Assembly (NCBI RefSeq): GCF_000224145.3
Contig: NC_020170.2
Coordinates: 4,232,646-4,296,645 of the forward strand
Direction of reading: 5' to 3'
DNA from: Ciona intestinalis
Taxonomy: Eukaryota; Chordata; Ascidiacea; Phlebobranchia; Cionidae
DNA length: 64,000 nt
Position numbers and translations under genes: made by a program. The notes under the pieces are model-generated. The model ran no database searches. It saw only the letters and a program-made list of their open reading frames with translations, and was not told the origin of the DNA. Below are positions 36,650-47,618 of this stretch, piece after piece. Position 1 is the stretch's first letter, and each line of letters starts with the position of its first letter.

Positions 36650-36825
36650 TAACCTATTTATCCCTAATTATTTAGCAGGTCAACGACGGTCGTTACAATA
36701 CACTTGTTCTGTTCTGTAAAGATACAAATAGTAATTTATTTTGAATGAAAGTAATATTGAATGATTTTAACTTATTTATCTTCGCGTGACGGGGCAACGA
36801 AAGTCCTTATAACACTGTTTGCTTT
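36650..36825 (-). mobile_element. SINE arms, - strand, two partial copies
   Basis: tatttatccctaattattta at 36655 and aacttatttatcttcgcgtg at about 36770, each followed by the acgacggtcg/acgaaagtcc block. Confidence 0.5.
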
Positions 36826-37612
36826 ATATGAAGATGTCTGCATTATAATCGTTCAGAAATCCCGAAAAGGTATTTATTTCAAGTGGTTTTTACTCTAGCG
36901 GGAATGACCCGTAGTTTGAGCAAAAGTAATGTCAGAATTCCGGAGCGCATGCTCTTTGTCTTCAATCTTCCCATAAATAATTAATTGCAATGTCGAGAAC
37001 TGTCGGACCGCACGCGCAGAACCATTGTTGGCTTCGTGTTCAACTCATTCTGTCGCTCGAACTGCAAAAGATTGCGCTGCGTCGCTGCCAAGGGCCATGA
37101 GGTGCCTGGGATTGTCATTTTTCCGATATTAATTTGCGTAACTCGAATATGAGGCCGTACTGCGTGGGGATAATCAATATCGATGCGTGCCTTTACGCCA
37201 GACATGATTAAATCGTTCAGAATGATTTTATTGTTTTAAAATTGAAGCCTGCTTTGGGGAAGGTGTGTTATGTTGCATGTATATTGTTGTTTACTTAATT
37301 TAAGCTATAAAATTGGGTTGTATTATTACTACATACTGTAAAATACATATAATGCCCTATGGGGTTTCCCGTATATGGAACATCGTACACTAGCTATCTT
37401 TTAATTAATTTAACCGCCAGAAATATAGTTGTTATTAGAGTGTTGTGAGAGTAAACGTAAACAAGCGTGTTACATACAATTTACTTTAAAACACACATTG
37501 ATAATTATAAAATGGGTCACCCAACAAAACGCATAATTATTTGCTTATAAAATGCCTTACAGAATAAAACACATGAACCTTTTTAAACCTATATAGCTAC
37601 TTGTATTACAGA

Positions 37613-39919
37613 ATGGCTGCATCGTATAATCTTTGTTTTATAATCTTACCTTTTCTTTTAGTCTCGGGAGAAGACAACCTTGACACAAATTACGATTTTT
37701 TGATCAAGTTTTTGCTCTTGGGCGACTCTGGTGTTGGAAAGACATGTTTCCTACATCGGTATACCGACAAAGAGTTTAAACAGAAATTTATCGCCACAGT
37801 TGGCGTTGACTTTCGATTAAAAAAGCTGGTAAGTTGATGTTGTTTTTCTAGCAAATGGTGGCCCAACCGTTTAGGTACGTGCGAACAGATTATTATGTGC
37901 CGAGTTCGTTCCCGTCGGCGTATTCAATTTAAAAAAAGTGTGGTGTTTTATTTTGAGTGTAACCGGAAGAGACAAGTGAAGTTATATTTTGATTGGAGAA
38001 ATTAAAATTGTTTATTTTCTGTTTCATACACATCATGTCTGCTTACAAGTTATCACATGTGTATTTAAATTTGTAGGTAGTTTTACGTATTTCATATCCA
38101 AAGATAGCAGTCCACATTAAACTTTTATGTGACTATTACTTATATGTCTAAATTTGCAACCACACATTGTGTATGCATAATATAAATCGATTTCATGCTT
38201 TGTACACAAAGGACGCACAGGTTTCGCTACTGTAATTTTCAAGTTTACCGAATCCGCGTTTAACTTTCGTATACACAACCTCTAATGACTTCTATATGGA
38301 TGTCAACTATTTATTCTCGCGTGGCGGGCCTACCGCATTTTATACACGGGTGTTCCGTTTCATACACCCAGTGCCCACTTCTAGGTAATGATTTTTATAC
38401 TTTTTAGTGTATTAATAAATAATTTTGACATCGCATAAGGGTCTACTGGGTTAGAAAAATTCTCGTAAAGTGTCCCATACCGAGTGCGCCCACACGCCCA
38501 CAATGGTAGCAGCGTCAAAATCGTATTAGCTCCTTGGTGGCTAGATTCAGGTGCTAACCATTGCACCACACTTTAAAATGACTTCAACCTATTTATTTAT
38601 TTTAATTTATGTTTTAATTTAAGGTATACGAGTTTCCAGAGGAAGACGACGAAGACTCAAAAAAGAAGATTCACCTTCAGTTATGGGACACTGCAGGCCA
38701 GGAAAGGTTAGAAAAACAAACCTTGTGTTTTCTGTTGATTTGGTGTTCACATGCACCGTCGGCGTGTGTGTCTTTAGACAAGCAAGTTAACGCAAATTAC
38801 CCCAACCCAGTTGTTCTCTATGGGTTGTCTTAGTCGTAACCTGTACATTAAAAAAAGTAAAAGATATTCGCTTACAAAGTTGCATACTCGAAAGTCGTAA
38901 GCAGGCACCTAGGTTTATGAAACACAACACTCATGTTAATTAAAACCACTGGTTTCCCGCCATATTTTTGAGTCGAAAAACATTAACCAAACTTACAATT
39001 GATTCGTCATTTTGTTATGTAACACAATCTACAAAACAATATGAAAACTAATACTTTTTATTGTTCTCTAGATACCGAAGTTTGACGAAAGCTTTCTTCC
39101 GTGATGGGATGGGATTCCTTCTTCTGTTCGACCTTGCCAGTGAAAACAGTTTTCGTTCAGTGCGACAATGGCTGGGTGAGTACGAAGAGTAAATATCTCT
39201 TTTAGTAAAAACGTAAACAAGAAGACCTTTAAAACCCCTGAACCGTTTTGTAGCGCCTAAATTTATATGCCATTGGTACACAGTTCTTGGGCGAAATTTG
39301 GCCTTTAATGGGCCAAATTTGGCATAAATTCAAAAAAGGATCTTATTTACGTAGAATATAATGTGGTTCTTTATAGAATTTTCAGTTTTTGTTTTGTTAC
39401 AGACGAGATAAAGGAGCAAGCTTACAGTGACGAACCTGACATCGTGTTGGTTGGAAACAAGAATGATCTGGATAGCCGGGAAGTAACGACAGCGGAAGCA
39501 AAGAAACTTGCAGATGAACTAAAGTAAGATCGATCCTTTGAATGAATGAACAAATGTTACTTGCTTTATCCTCGCGTGGGCGGAAACGACAGGCGTTATA
39601 ATTAACGCGGATGTTCCGTTTTATAAACCTCGTGCCAGCTGACGAGTTACCACGCATTTAGCTCATGTTTTTAATATCTTTTATCGTCAATATTAAACTT
39701 GCCATCTTTGCATCCAGGATCGCGTACGTTGAAACAAGCGCAGCCACCGGTGAGAACGTAGAGTATGCTGTGAACCATCTTCTTGATCTTGTAATGAAGA
39801 GGATGCGGGATTATGTCTCCCATATGGAGCAGGAAGAGGGATCAGCGTCCGTATCACAACAGCAGCCATCTCAGAGGCTCTCCCCCGAAGCAAAGGAAAA
39901 GTCATCATGCCCGTGTTGA
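37613..39919 (+). CDS. rab27: Rab27-like small GTPase
   Basis: Small GTPase of the Rab27 group, known to act on secretory granules and lysosome-related organelles. Exons: 37613 (or 37662)-37828, 38624-38706, 39072-39175, 39403-39523, 39718-39919; junction phases fit. Visible motifs are GDSGVGKT (P-loop), TVGVDF (switch I end), WDTAGQER (switch II), GNKND and ETSA (guanine binding), and a C-terminal CPC for double geranylgeranylation. An acidic insert ([10 protein letters not shown]) before WDTAGQ matches the Rab27-specific insertion site. The ATG at 37613 gives a hydrophobic N terminus unusual for a Rab. A pyrimidine-rich acceptor at 37660-37661 suggests the conserved exon may start at 37662, with an unseen upstream start exon. 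An AATAAA is at 40744. Confidence 0.85.
38018..38100 (-). mobile_element. SINE fragment, - strand
   Basis: tgtttcatacacatcatgtc and gcttacaagttatcacatgt match the 3' arm; the tail is missing. Confidence 0.4.
38300..38575 (-). mobile_element. Full-length SINE, - strand
   Basis: Complement of a complete copy: A box region at its right end (ggtgctaaccattgcaccac), then the gcccacaatggtagcagcg block, gacaccttt-type middle and attctcgcgtggcgggccta arm. Rab27 intron 1. Confidence 0.7.
38735..38985 (+). mobile_element. SINE, + strand, 5' end eroded
   Basis: gtgtgtgtctttagacaagc, atgggttgtcttagtcgtaa and gtcgtaagcaggcacctagg, in the same order as other copies. Rab27 intron 2. Confidence 0.6.
39538..39662 (-). 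mobile_element. SINE 3' arm filling a Rab27 intron
   Basis: ttgaatgaatgaacaaatgt tail then tttatcctcgcgtgggcgga and gctgacgagttaccacgcat. It occupies about two thirds of the 194-base intron 4. Confidence 0.65.
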
Positions 39920-40402
39920 TGCTTAAGTTTCGTAGTTTTTTTATTTTACTTGTGCAATATATTGTCTGACTATATAGAAAGGTGTTCCTTATACCTACTC
40001 GAAGCTGCACCGATTTTTAGGGGGTATTGGGACTTAAAATACTTGCTTTTCCCTTTCGGCTAAAATCAATTGTTTTACACTTTTTAAACTTAAATAGTTG
40101 CCTCACTTGTGGTGCATCTGTTTATATCACAATTAGCCAGGTTTTACAAGTTTTACATGATAGCATATGGGCTGATTCTTAAAACAAATTACCAAATACG
40201 GCTTTCCTTTTAACGAAGAACTATAGTAAACCGTTTTGAAGCATTGCGTCTCTTATATAATTACCGTTATACGCTTTTGTCCACAATTTGTTATGTGGTA
40301 ATATGCATTAGTGTGTATGTTGGCAAAAGCAATATTTTAAGCGCATGGCCAGTTACTAAGTTTCTTAACTAATATTCCCAATATTGCTTATAGCTCCGTA
40401 TG

Positions 40403-40593
40403 TATAGTAAAGTCGGGGAAGATGGGACACCTTTTTATTCTATTTCTCCCATTTGGTAACAAAAATACGCTTAAATGAATTATGGATCAGTATCCACACG
40501 ACTACTGTAGACCGTTGTTAATTATTTTAAACAAAATCAGGATATTTGTATATTATGTGCTAAAGATGTCCCATATCACCCCGCAGTACTATA
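40403..40593 (-). mobile_element. MITE-like element, reverse
   Basis: tatagtaaagtcggggaaga at the left, tatcaccccgcagtactata at the right; interior well preserved. Confidence 0.7.
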
Positions 40594-40769
40594 GGTCTAC
40601 ATAATGCTAAATTAGTAGTTGTTTGTTTTGGATATCGATCGTTGCCATATTACGACGCTATCTCAACCAACGTAAAAGTGATTTAATCTGTACCTGTTAT
40701 TGTTGCTATTACTATTACTGGATATAAGTCCTATATGATATTTAATAAATATGTCCAACTACGGAGATC

Positions 40770-40985
40770 GGTGTAGATATTTTTATCTTGGCGTGGCGGG
40801 CATTGACATTCGTGATTGTAACACGGGTGTTCTTTTTCATACAGACGTATATGTAACTTTGTAGGTAACTATGATTTAAAATGTATTATTGACAATTTAG
40901 AAAACCCATAACATAAGCGAGCGGAGAGGCAAACGCGGTATCCCACTTTGCCAAGACGCCGGTCGTGTCCGTAGTAAACTTTTAA
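40770..40985 (-). mobile_element. SINE, - strand
   Basis: tttttatcttggcgtggcgg, acagacgtatatgtaacttt and gacaatttagaaaacccata, with the putative A/B box end degraded. Confidence 0.55.
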
Positions 40986-41509
40986 CGTGTTTTTGGCACC
41001 TTTTAAAAGCAAAGGTGAAATATAGCGGAGCTACTATAGTGACTAGACTATGATGATGTAAGATTATTTCCTTTCTCATAATGTTCCTTTAAAATGCAGT
41101 AAAACCGGTAATTAACTTCAGAGAGGTGATCACGCTACCGAGGCGTGCTAAAAGCATGCTCTGCGCGTGATCCAAAGCAATATTTACCTTGTTTACTTAA
41201 CCAAAAAAAATGATTTATATTTTTAGTACCATTTTTGTTATTTTTTTAACATTACGCTGCCATAAAAGTTTGTAAGTTACCGCAACACCTCAAAGTACGA
41301 CGCCATTGCGGTTGTGTGATTAGGCACACGTGTTGCCTCCGGCACAATCACCTAAGAGCTCTGAAACACCAGTTCTTAATGACATACTACTGGCAGCAGT
41401 CGCAGGCAAAGTCTTCTCTTTTTAAGAATCCAGTAAGAAGTCACTGTAGTTGAACACTGGTAGATGCTTTTACTGTGAGTGAAGTTTTCTGTAGCTTATA
41501 TTTTGTGAT

Positions 41510-44500
41510 ATGTTAAAGAAGTTTGCTGTGATTATATTCACACTAGCTTGCTTCACTACGTTCCTAACGATCCAACAGACATCTCGGGTAAGTGTAAGTT
41601 TTATTGCAGTGTTCTACAGATGATTGGTAATCAACTATATGCTGTTAGAAAGGCTGACCATGAGCTTTACTTGTAGTCTAGTAAAGTGTGAGAAGCTGGT
41701 ACACACTTACATTCTTTTTTTCTTTCCCCATTTGGTAGTAAGTAAAGAACATTCAAAGAATTATATAATCGTATCCTTACGACTTTCATAGATCGTTGCT
41801 AATTTTTTTAAAACACGACCGAAAAATGAATATTATGTAGTAAAGGTTTTCTATCTCCCCCCACCATACTATATATTTATACTTGAATATTCACGTTTTT
41901 ATGTATAACAGTACCACCTGTCTATGAAGATGACCGCCATTGACGCGCGTATACGACGCCAAAGGGCAATTCATACAGACACCAAACTAACCCACAAAAG
42001 TGGTATGGCAATGGAAAAGTCGTCCAGCAACTCAAACAACGCTCGTCAAATTGACAAACTGGTTCAGAAATATTATAACAACTTGTTCGCTACTGATGAG
42101 TATAAAGCTGTTGGACCCAAAAAACGAAAACCCGATATGAATAATTTGCTGATACCGTTTCTGTTTTACAACATGGGACCGAACAACTTGTTCAGGTACA
42201 AGTCGTTTGCAAAGTGTTTTATTTATTTACATAACCTATTGGTATAGTAATATCACACAATCTCCCATATTTTCTAATCGTGTTTTACAACTAACAAGCT
42301 ATTTTAAAGCTACAAGGACACAATAGTATATAATACTGTGAGGGAAGATGGGACACATTTAGTACGTAATATTCCAATATCCTGGTCGTGTTAATAATGA
42401 AGTAAAAAGGTATCCATCTTCTCCCGCTGTACTATTATTCTAAAATTATTTTTTGTTATCTATCTAATTACTGATTAAATAGTGTGGTAATAGGAGTAAC
42501 TAACTCAAATCTATTACTATTTATACTTCTATTGCTTTGTATTACAGAATATTCAAAGAGTCGATCCCAATTATACATATGATGAACAGAACGTTGGTCG
42601 TCCCACCGTTTCACCATCACCCGCGAATGAAACGACTAAACGAAGGTATGTAACTTTTTATACGATTCATTTACTTTATAAAAAACTGACGGCGCAAGAG
42701 AAGACTAGTTAGTGGGTTAGTCTATAGCCCAGAGGAAATGCGTTTGATTTATAGAATCTTATAGATGCTACTATTAGTGTGGGCGTATGTGTTCTTGGAC
42801 AAGAAACCTAACACCATAAATTGAATTTTGTGGTAACTCGTAAGCGGGAATGAGGTTTATCAGTTAGAACACCAGTGTTATAACGACTGTGGCTGCATTA
42901 ATATACGCGAACATAAATATAGGTTGCATTCATTATAGTTTAGACAGCGTCCATTTTTCCTGGGCTTTGTCTTTGTATCGTGACTAGGTTAAGATTTACT
43001 TTCCGTTCGCTCCATTTATAGGGTACCCCCATATGATGGCAATATACAGAATAAGTAGAAATTATTACAGGTTACTAAAGTCAGGTAACCACCGTATCAG
43101 TAGTTTAAAATGGTATATATTTAAAACATGACATACGTAACCATTAAACTTTACACAGAAGATCAAAGCGACAAAACGGTCGAAGTCGACGTTGATATTT
43201 TCGACCAAACTTACAGATCGTTTGTGGAGACGGATGCTAAAAAGACAGTGGATATGAAAACACTGCAATACATAATACCGGCCATTCCTATTAAACGGTG
43301 AGTACAACACGCTGTATTAATCTAAAATGAATGAATGAATGAATGAATAAATGAATAAATGAATAAATGAATGAATGAATGAATGAATGAATGAATGAAT
43401 GAATGAATGAATGAATAAATGAATGAATGAATGAATGAATGAATAAATGAATAAATGAATAAATGAATGAATGAATGAATGAATGAATAAATGAATAAAT
43501 GAATAAATGAATGAATGAATGAATGAATGAATGAATGAATGAATGAATGAATGAATGAATGAATGAATGAATAAATGAATGAATGAATGAATGAATGGAA
43601 ACTTGCTTTATCCTCGCGTGGCCGGAAAACAACGACCGTCGTTATAACATGTTTTTTTATTCACCTCTTACCAGCTTACGAGTTGCCTAGTATGTTACTT
43701 TGTGAATATTTTTTTTTTTTTATGTTGACTTATAATTGAGCAACCCATAAGTGATTGGGTTAAAGCAATTAAGAAACACGCACGAACAATGATGTAGCAG
43801 CGCCGAGCCTCGAACCCATGTAACAAATTTTGACACGTCTAAATTAGCATTGCTACTTTAAAATTTTGTTTTTTTTTCTGAAGCATGTTTATCAAACAGA
43901 TTTCATAACCCATATTTAAATATTACGGACAGGTTTCACTCGACGTGTGGAAACAAAATCAACACATTGATCACATGCGGTATAGTGAGCGGAAAGCGGG
44001 CAAGCGGGTTGACGCATTTCAAGCAAGTCACAAATCTGACAGTTGGTCGAGTTTTTAAAGTTGAGCATTTGAAAGACGTGTCAAGTGATAAAGAATGGAA
44101 AATGTAAGTTTTTAAGAACAGGGTTAACTTTAAAAAAAGTTAACATACAGTAGGGTGGGGGAGGTCAAATATACGTGTATATACTTATAGAACACTATAT
44201 CCCATAATAGTGTAAATATGTAAACACTTTTTGTTTATTATTTAAAAAAACACTAATCCTTCGGGACTTTGCTACCCGACTTATTTAACCTTGTAACCAA
44301 ATGTGTTGTTTATTTTTACTGGATTTTAGAATACGGACCACGGATGTTTTGTTTAAAAAGAATTATAAAAAAATTAAAATAAATAAACGATTTTTAAAGG
44401 TAACTTATTAAAAGAGCTATTTATTTAGGAACGTTATGACTGCTGTACAAAACACTAAGGGACAAAAGTGTGTGGGGTTGGTCCTTGGCAGCAAGTGTTT

Positions 44501-46673
44501 GGGAAGCAGAGGTGCTTGGTTTAGACATTGGCGATCGTTCGCCCCCTTTGTACGCCACCCACCTAAGATACAGGTCAGAAACTAAATCTTTTTAAAAGCT
44601 AAGAATACTCAATAATATTTGAATTAATTTGTTTAATGTTTTTAAAGATTTGTTTAAAAGCTGAAGTTATTTTATAATGCCTGTGGGTAACAGCCATGCT
44701 TTTATTTGGTACTTTTATTCAAGTAGTTTTTATCACTAGCTGTTTTAAACGACCGCCGTTTTTTATGATGCTAATTCTCTTTTTTTCGTTATACAATGAT
44801 TTGATTTTCTTGGTTTTCGTTTTAAAACGAAAATATTTTTACATTACAGGTATTAGCAAACTTGTTCACTGAAAATGTATTGAAAGGCGAACCGTTGCTT
44901 GCTGTGCATTGGCGATATGAAAACACAGACTGGCAAGATATGTAAGTGTTAAAACTGAAAATTAAACGCCTGGCCCATGTTTTAAATCGCATCAGGCTCA
45001 TAGCATCTAATATCCAAATATCCTGATCGTGTTTCAAATTAACAATGTTGTTTTAAAATCGCGAAAATACGGTTTTCTACTTCTTTTTTTTCCTGTTTAT
45101 TACCAAACTGGGACGAGAAAATAGTAAGAAACATTTCCCATCTTACCCCACTTACTAAACAGTGTTATTTTTAACTTTAATCCAAAGGTGCAAAGCTTCC
45201 AGACCTGACTCCGTGCGTAAAATCAACGCCCCAGTGTGTGAGTTAGCACGCCAACTAACGACCAACTCATCGTTTCTGACGTCACTAGCCAAGAAGTTGC
45301 ATTCTTATGCGATGGAAAAGAATTTGAAACACGTTTTCTTCGCAGCTCCCCCGCAGGTAAAGTAAACGGGGAATGTGAAAACCCAATATAGATAACTCGT
45401 AAACTGACACAAGGTGTATGAAACAGAACACCTGTGTTATAACGATGTCCTTTTCCAGCCACGCTAAGATAAAAGCAAGTTACAGATTTCGGTTAATGTA
45501 TTCTGATATAACTTACGGGTTATATAGTATATTAACATATAATACACCACCCCCAGTTAACTGACACGCTTGAAGCTCTCAAATCCCGAATGCCAGACCT
45601 TTACGTCACTTCTGACGTACAAGCCTTCGCTGAAAACAACAAGTTCGGTGCAGATATTTTCAACAACAACTTTGCCACGTCGTTCCTGGAACAAGAAATT
45701 TGCTGTCGTAAGCGATATTGATTGTTTTTTAATACTCGTTTCGTATTTATTATGTACCTGGTCATACACACGGAGACGAGTTCCGTTATAGAACAGTATA
45801 CGTCCGGAATCTATATAGTACTGTGGGGTAAAATAGTACACCTTTTGTATAGCACGTAACATCAAAATATCCTGATCGTGTTTTAAGCAATTAACAACGG
45901 TCAATGGGAGTCCTGAGAATATGGTTTTATATTTCTTTAAATGTTCTTTGTTTAATACCAAATGGGAGAAGAAAATAGAATGAAAAGGTGTCCCATCTCC
46001 CCCTTTACTATGACATGTAATCAAATATTTTAACAATGTGGTTTTAGGTTTAAAAATGTTGCTTTTATATAGTTGCAGAAGGTTTTAATACTTCTTATAC
46101 AGTTCTTGTAATAAGACCGTGTGTGTTAAATTTAAACACGTTCGTTATGACTTAATTCTTTTACACGATTTTTTTCATTTCAGTGGCCAAAGTATTTCTT
46201 GGTAGTCCTCTGTCATCGTGGACACAAAGCGTGATGTTTGACCGAGTTGCTCGTGGTAATTCTCAACATTCAAGTCTGTTGGAAGTTCTTTTCAAAGGTG
46301 AGCTACGTCTCCGGTTAGGTGTTAAAAAGCTACATATCAAAAATGTGTTAAAAATACAAATATTTCTCGTTAATTTAAACATTGTTCTTTTAAAATAAAT
46401 ATTAAAAACATCTACATTTATTCGAGAGCAAAACTAAAAAAAAACTTTTAAAATGTTAAAGCGGCCATATACACGCTAAACTTACAGTTTCTCGTATATT
46501 CTAACAGGTTATTTCATAATGCATACATTGACAAAGCCTCTAAATTTCCAAAATGGTCGTTTTTGGCAAGTTTGCTAATATATGTTTAGCAATTGCACTT
46601 TTATCATCCAATTTACTTTATAGATTCGTCCACCCTTCCAAAGCTGACGTGGTACTTTCCTGAGGGCGTTTGA
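41510..46673 (+). CDS. O-fucosyltransferase-like type II membrane protein
   Basis: Eleven exons, 496 residues: 41510-41587, 41912-42195, 42548-42645, 43159-43297, 43933-44103, 44429-44573, 44850-44941, 45188-45356, 45557-45707, 46184-46297, 46624-46673; all phases fit. Residues 5-22 form a single signal-anchor helix (VIIFTLACFTTFL), as in Golgi glycosyltransferases, followed by a basic stem. GDP-fucose O-fucosyltransferase-fold features (PF10250 type) are YNMGPNN near 115-121, HWRYE at 325-329 and, near the C terminus, LEQEIC (436-441) with FLGSPLSSWT (447-456). It is not a clear POFUT1 or POFUT2 orthologue; donor and acceptor are inferred from the fold only. AATAAA signals occur at 47106 and 47159. 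Confidence 0.7.
41678..41874 (-). mobile_element. MITE-like element, reverse
   Basis: tctagtaaagtgtgagaagc and ctccccccaccatactatat termini, in intron 1 of the O-fucosyltransferase-like gene. Confidence 0.65.
42329..42437 (+). mobile_element. MITE-like element, internal deletion
   Basis: Both termini (tactgtgagggaagatggga and atcttctcccgctgtactat) are kept with only about 109 bp between the outer ends. Confidence 0.65.
42728..42935 (+). mobile_element. SINE, + strand
   Basis: gatgctactattagtgtggg, gtgttcttggacaagaaacc and ggtaactcgtaagcgggaat; the tail region near 42900-42935 ends in a cattcatt sequence. Confidence 0.6.
43326..43597. repeat. (AATG)n microsatellite, about 270 bp
   Basis: Around 68 tetranucleotide units, mostly AATG with interspersed AATA, in intron 4 of the O-fucosyltransferase-like gene. 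It directly abuts the tail end of a minus-strand SINE whose normal tail is a few CATT units, so it looks like an expansion of that tail. Confidence 0.95.
43598..43830 (-). mobile_element. Full-length SINE, - strand, with expanded tail
   Basis: ttgctttatcctcgcgtggc, ccagcttacgagttgcctag and the B-box complement cgccgagcctcgaacccatg at its right end. It shows the clearest B box of any copy (read on the minus strand, gggttcgaggctcgg). Confidence 0.75.
44998..45157 (+). mobile_element. MITE-like element, forward, left end lost
   Basis: Starts at catagcatctaatatcc and keeps the right side (ctgggacgagaaaatagtaa, catcttaccccacttactaa). Confidence 0.55.
45375..45485 (+). mobile_element. SINE 3' arm, + strand
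   Basis: aactcgtaaactgacacaag, acagaacacctgtgttataa and cagccacgctaagataaa, in intron 8 of the O-fucosyltransferase-like gene. Confidence 0.55.
45813..46013 (+). mobile_element. MITE-like element, forward
   Basis: tatagtactgtggggtaaaa left end; ggtgtcccatctccccctt right end; complete interior. Confidence 0.7.
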
Positions 46674-46885
46674 TTGACAGGGCAGTAGGACCTACGTCAG
46701 TTGAGTGAGATCCACTAAACATAAGGGAGTTGGATACGAGGCTCATCTCGTAAAGGAGATAACTTGTGGCTAGCATAAAAGAAAAGGACAGAAGGTCGTG
46801 TGTCGATTAAACTCACAAACTTTGAACGTGCACAGATTTGTGTTGGATTTTCACTTTGCACTGTGTGTTGTCTTGTAACGTTAGA

Positions 46886-47044
46886 TATACTACTATGGGG
46901 GGAGACGGGACACCTTTAGTGTGTTTTAAACAATAAACAATGGGTCGTGAGGATACGGTTTTATGAATGTTTGCGAGTGCTTCATTTACTATCAAATGCG
47001 ACGAGAAAATGGAATGAAAATGTGCCCTATCTTCCTCCACATTG
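46886..47044 (+). mobile_element. MITE-like element, forward, shortened
   Basis: tactactatggggggagacg left end with part of the usual left interior missing; atcttcctccacattga right end. Confidence 0.6.
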
Positions 47045-47564
47045 ATAATTAAACCGATGCAACCTCTTTTGTACTCCTACTCCTTAATATAAAATCCGTG
47101 TGTATAATAAAGTTTCGTGATATTTTAATGCTTTTTATCTCCCTCCAAATAAGCCCTTAATAAAGATTACACCGTTGACTAAATGTTTACGGGTTCTCTT
47201 GTTGTTAGGAAGCAGACTAACGACTCTGTTTATGGGGAATGACGGATCCAGGCCGTGCCTCTATCACTCTGTCATTAAAAGAATAAACAACGCGATAACT
47301 GGGCGGTAAACCGTTCCCCAATCTTTCGGCTGTGTTAAGTAATCGTATTAGAGAACACACCGCCGTAGAACGATAGACAGACCCCTCTTGCAAAGTTTAA
47401 AAACTGAGGTCAAAAAGTCTGCTGGACTGCACACCGTCTGTCGTCATTTTAGCATGCAGACGAGTTAGACTGATAGGTTGTAACCTCGGCGAAGATATAA
47501 AGCTGAAGGACCAGAGGAAACATCATTTCCCGTAATTTTAACACGGGGTCAGTTTGAACATTCG

Positions 47565-47572
47565 TATATAAA
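47565..47572 (+). promoter_or_regulatory. TATA box of SVEP1
   Basis: TATATAAA, 54 bases before the ATG at 47619. Usual TATA spacing predicts a transcription start near 47595, giving a very short 5' leader. Confidence 0.6.
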
Positions 47573-47618
47573 TACCTGTGTTTGGAAAAAAATCTACTGA
47601 CGAAATTGAGATTTAAAA

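Larger units (their letters stand above)
32385..37612. other. Patched 3' flank and Patched-Rab27 intergenic DNA
   Basis: No canonical AATAAA is seen in the first kilobase after the Patched stop; AGTAAA variants occur at 32654 and 33243. An open frame at 32700-33254 has a low-complexity Phe/Leu/Tyr/Lys translation and I read it as 3' UTR. A 12-base CRE palindrome is at 33474. Three MITE-like copies and one SINE region follow. A short upstream Rab27 exon may be hidden here. Confidence 0.5.
39920..41509. other. Rab27 3' flank and spacer before the O-fucosyltransferase gene
   Basis: Contains one MITE-like copy, one SINE and an AATAAA at 40744-40749 about 825 bases after the Rab27 stop, which may be the Rab27 polyadenylation signal. 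From 41100 to 41509 no repeat is seen; this is the likely promoter region of the next gene, without an obvious TATA box. Confidence 0.45.
46674..47618. promoter_or_regulatory. Spacer between the O-fucosyltransferase-like gene and SVEP1
   Basis: A MITE-like copy at 46886-47044, two AATAAA signals at 47106 and 47159, then a repeat-free stretch leading to the SVEP1 TATA box. Bases 47200-47470 are richer in G+C and probably hold the SVEP1 proximal promoter. Confidence 0.5.

Noticed and set aside
43103..43158. Upstream ATG-led extension of O-fucosyltransferase exon 4 (MTYVTIKLYT)
   Set aside because: An in-frame TAA lies just upstream, and the acceptor tttacacag at 43150-43158 restores the phase from exon 3, so this stretch is intronic.
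43291..43632. Minus-strand frame translating to repeated FIHS units
   Set aside because: It is the translation of the (AATG)n microsatellite, not a gene.
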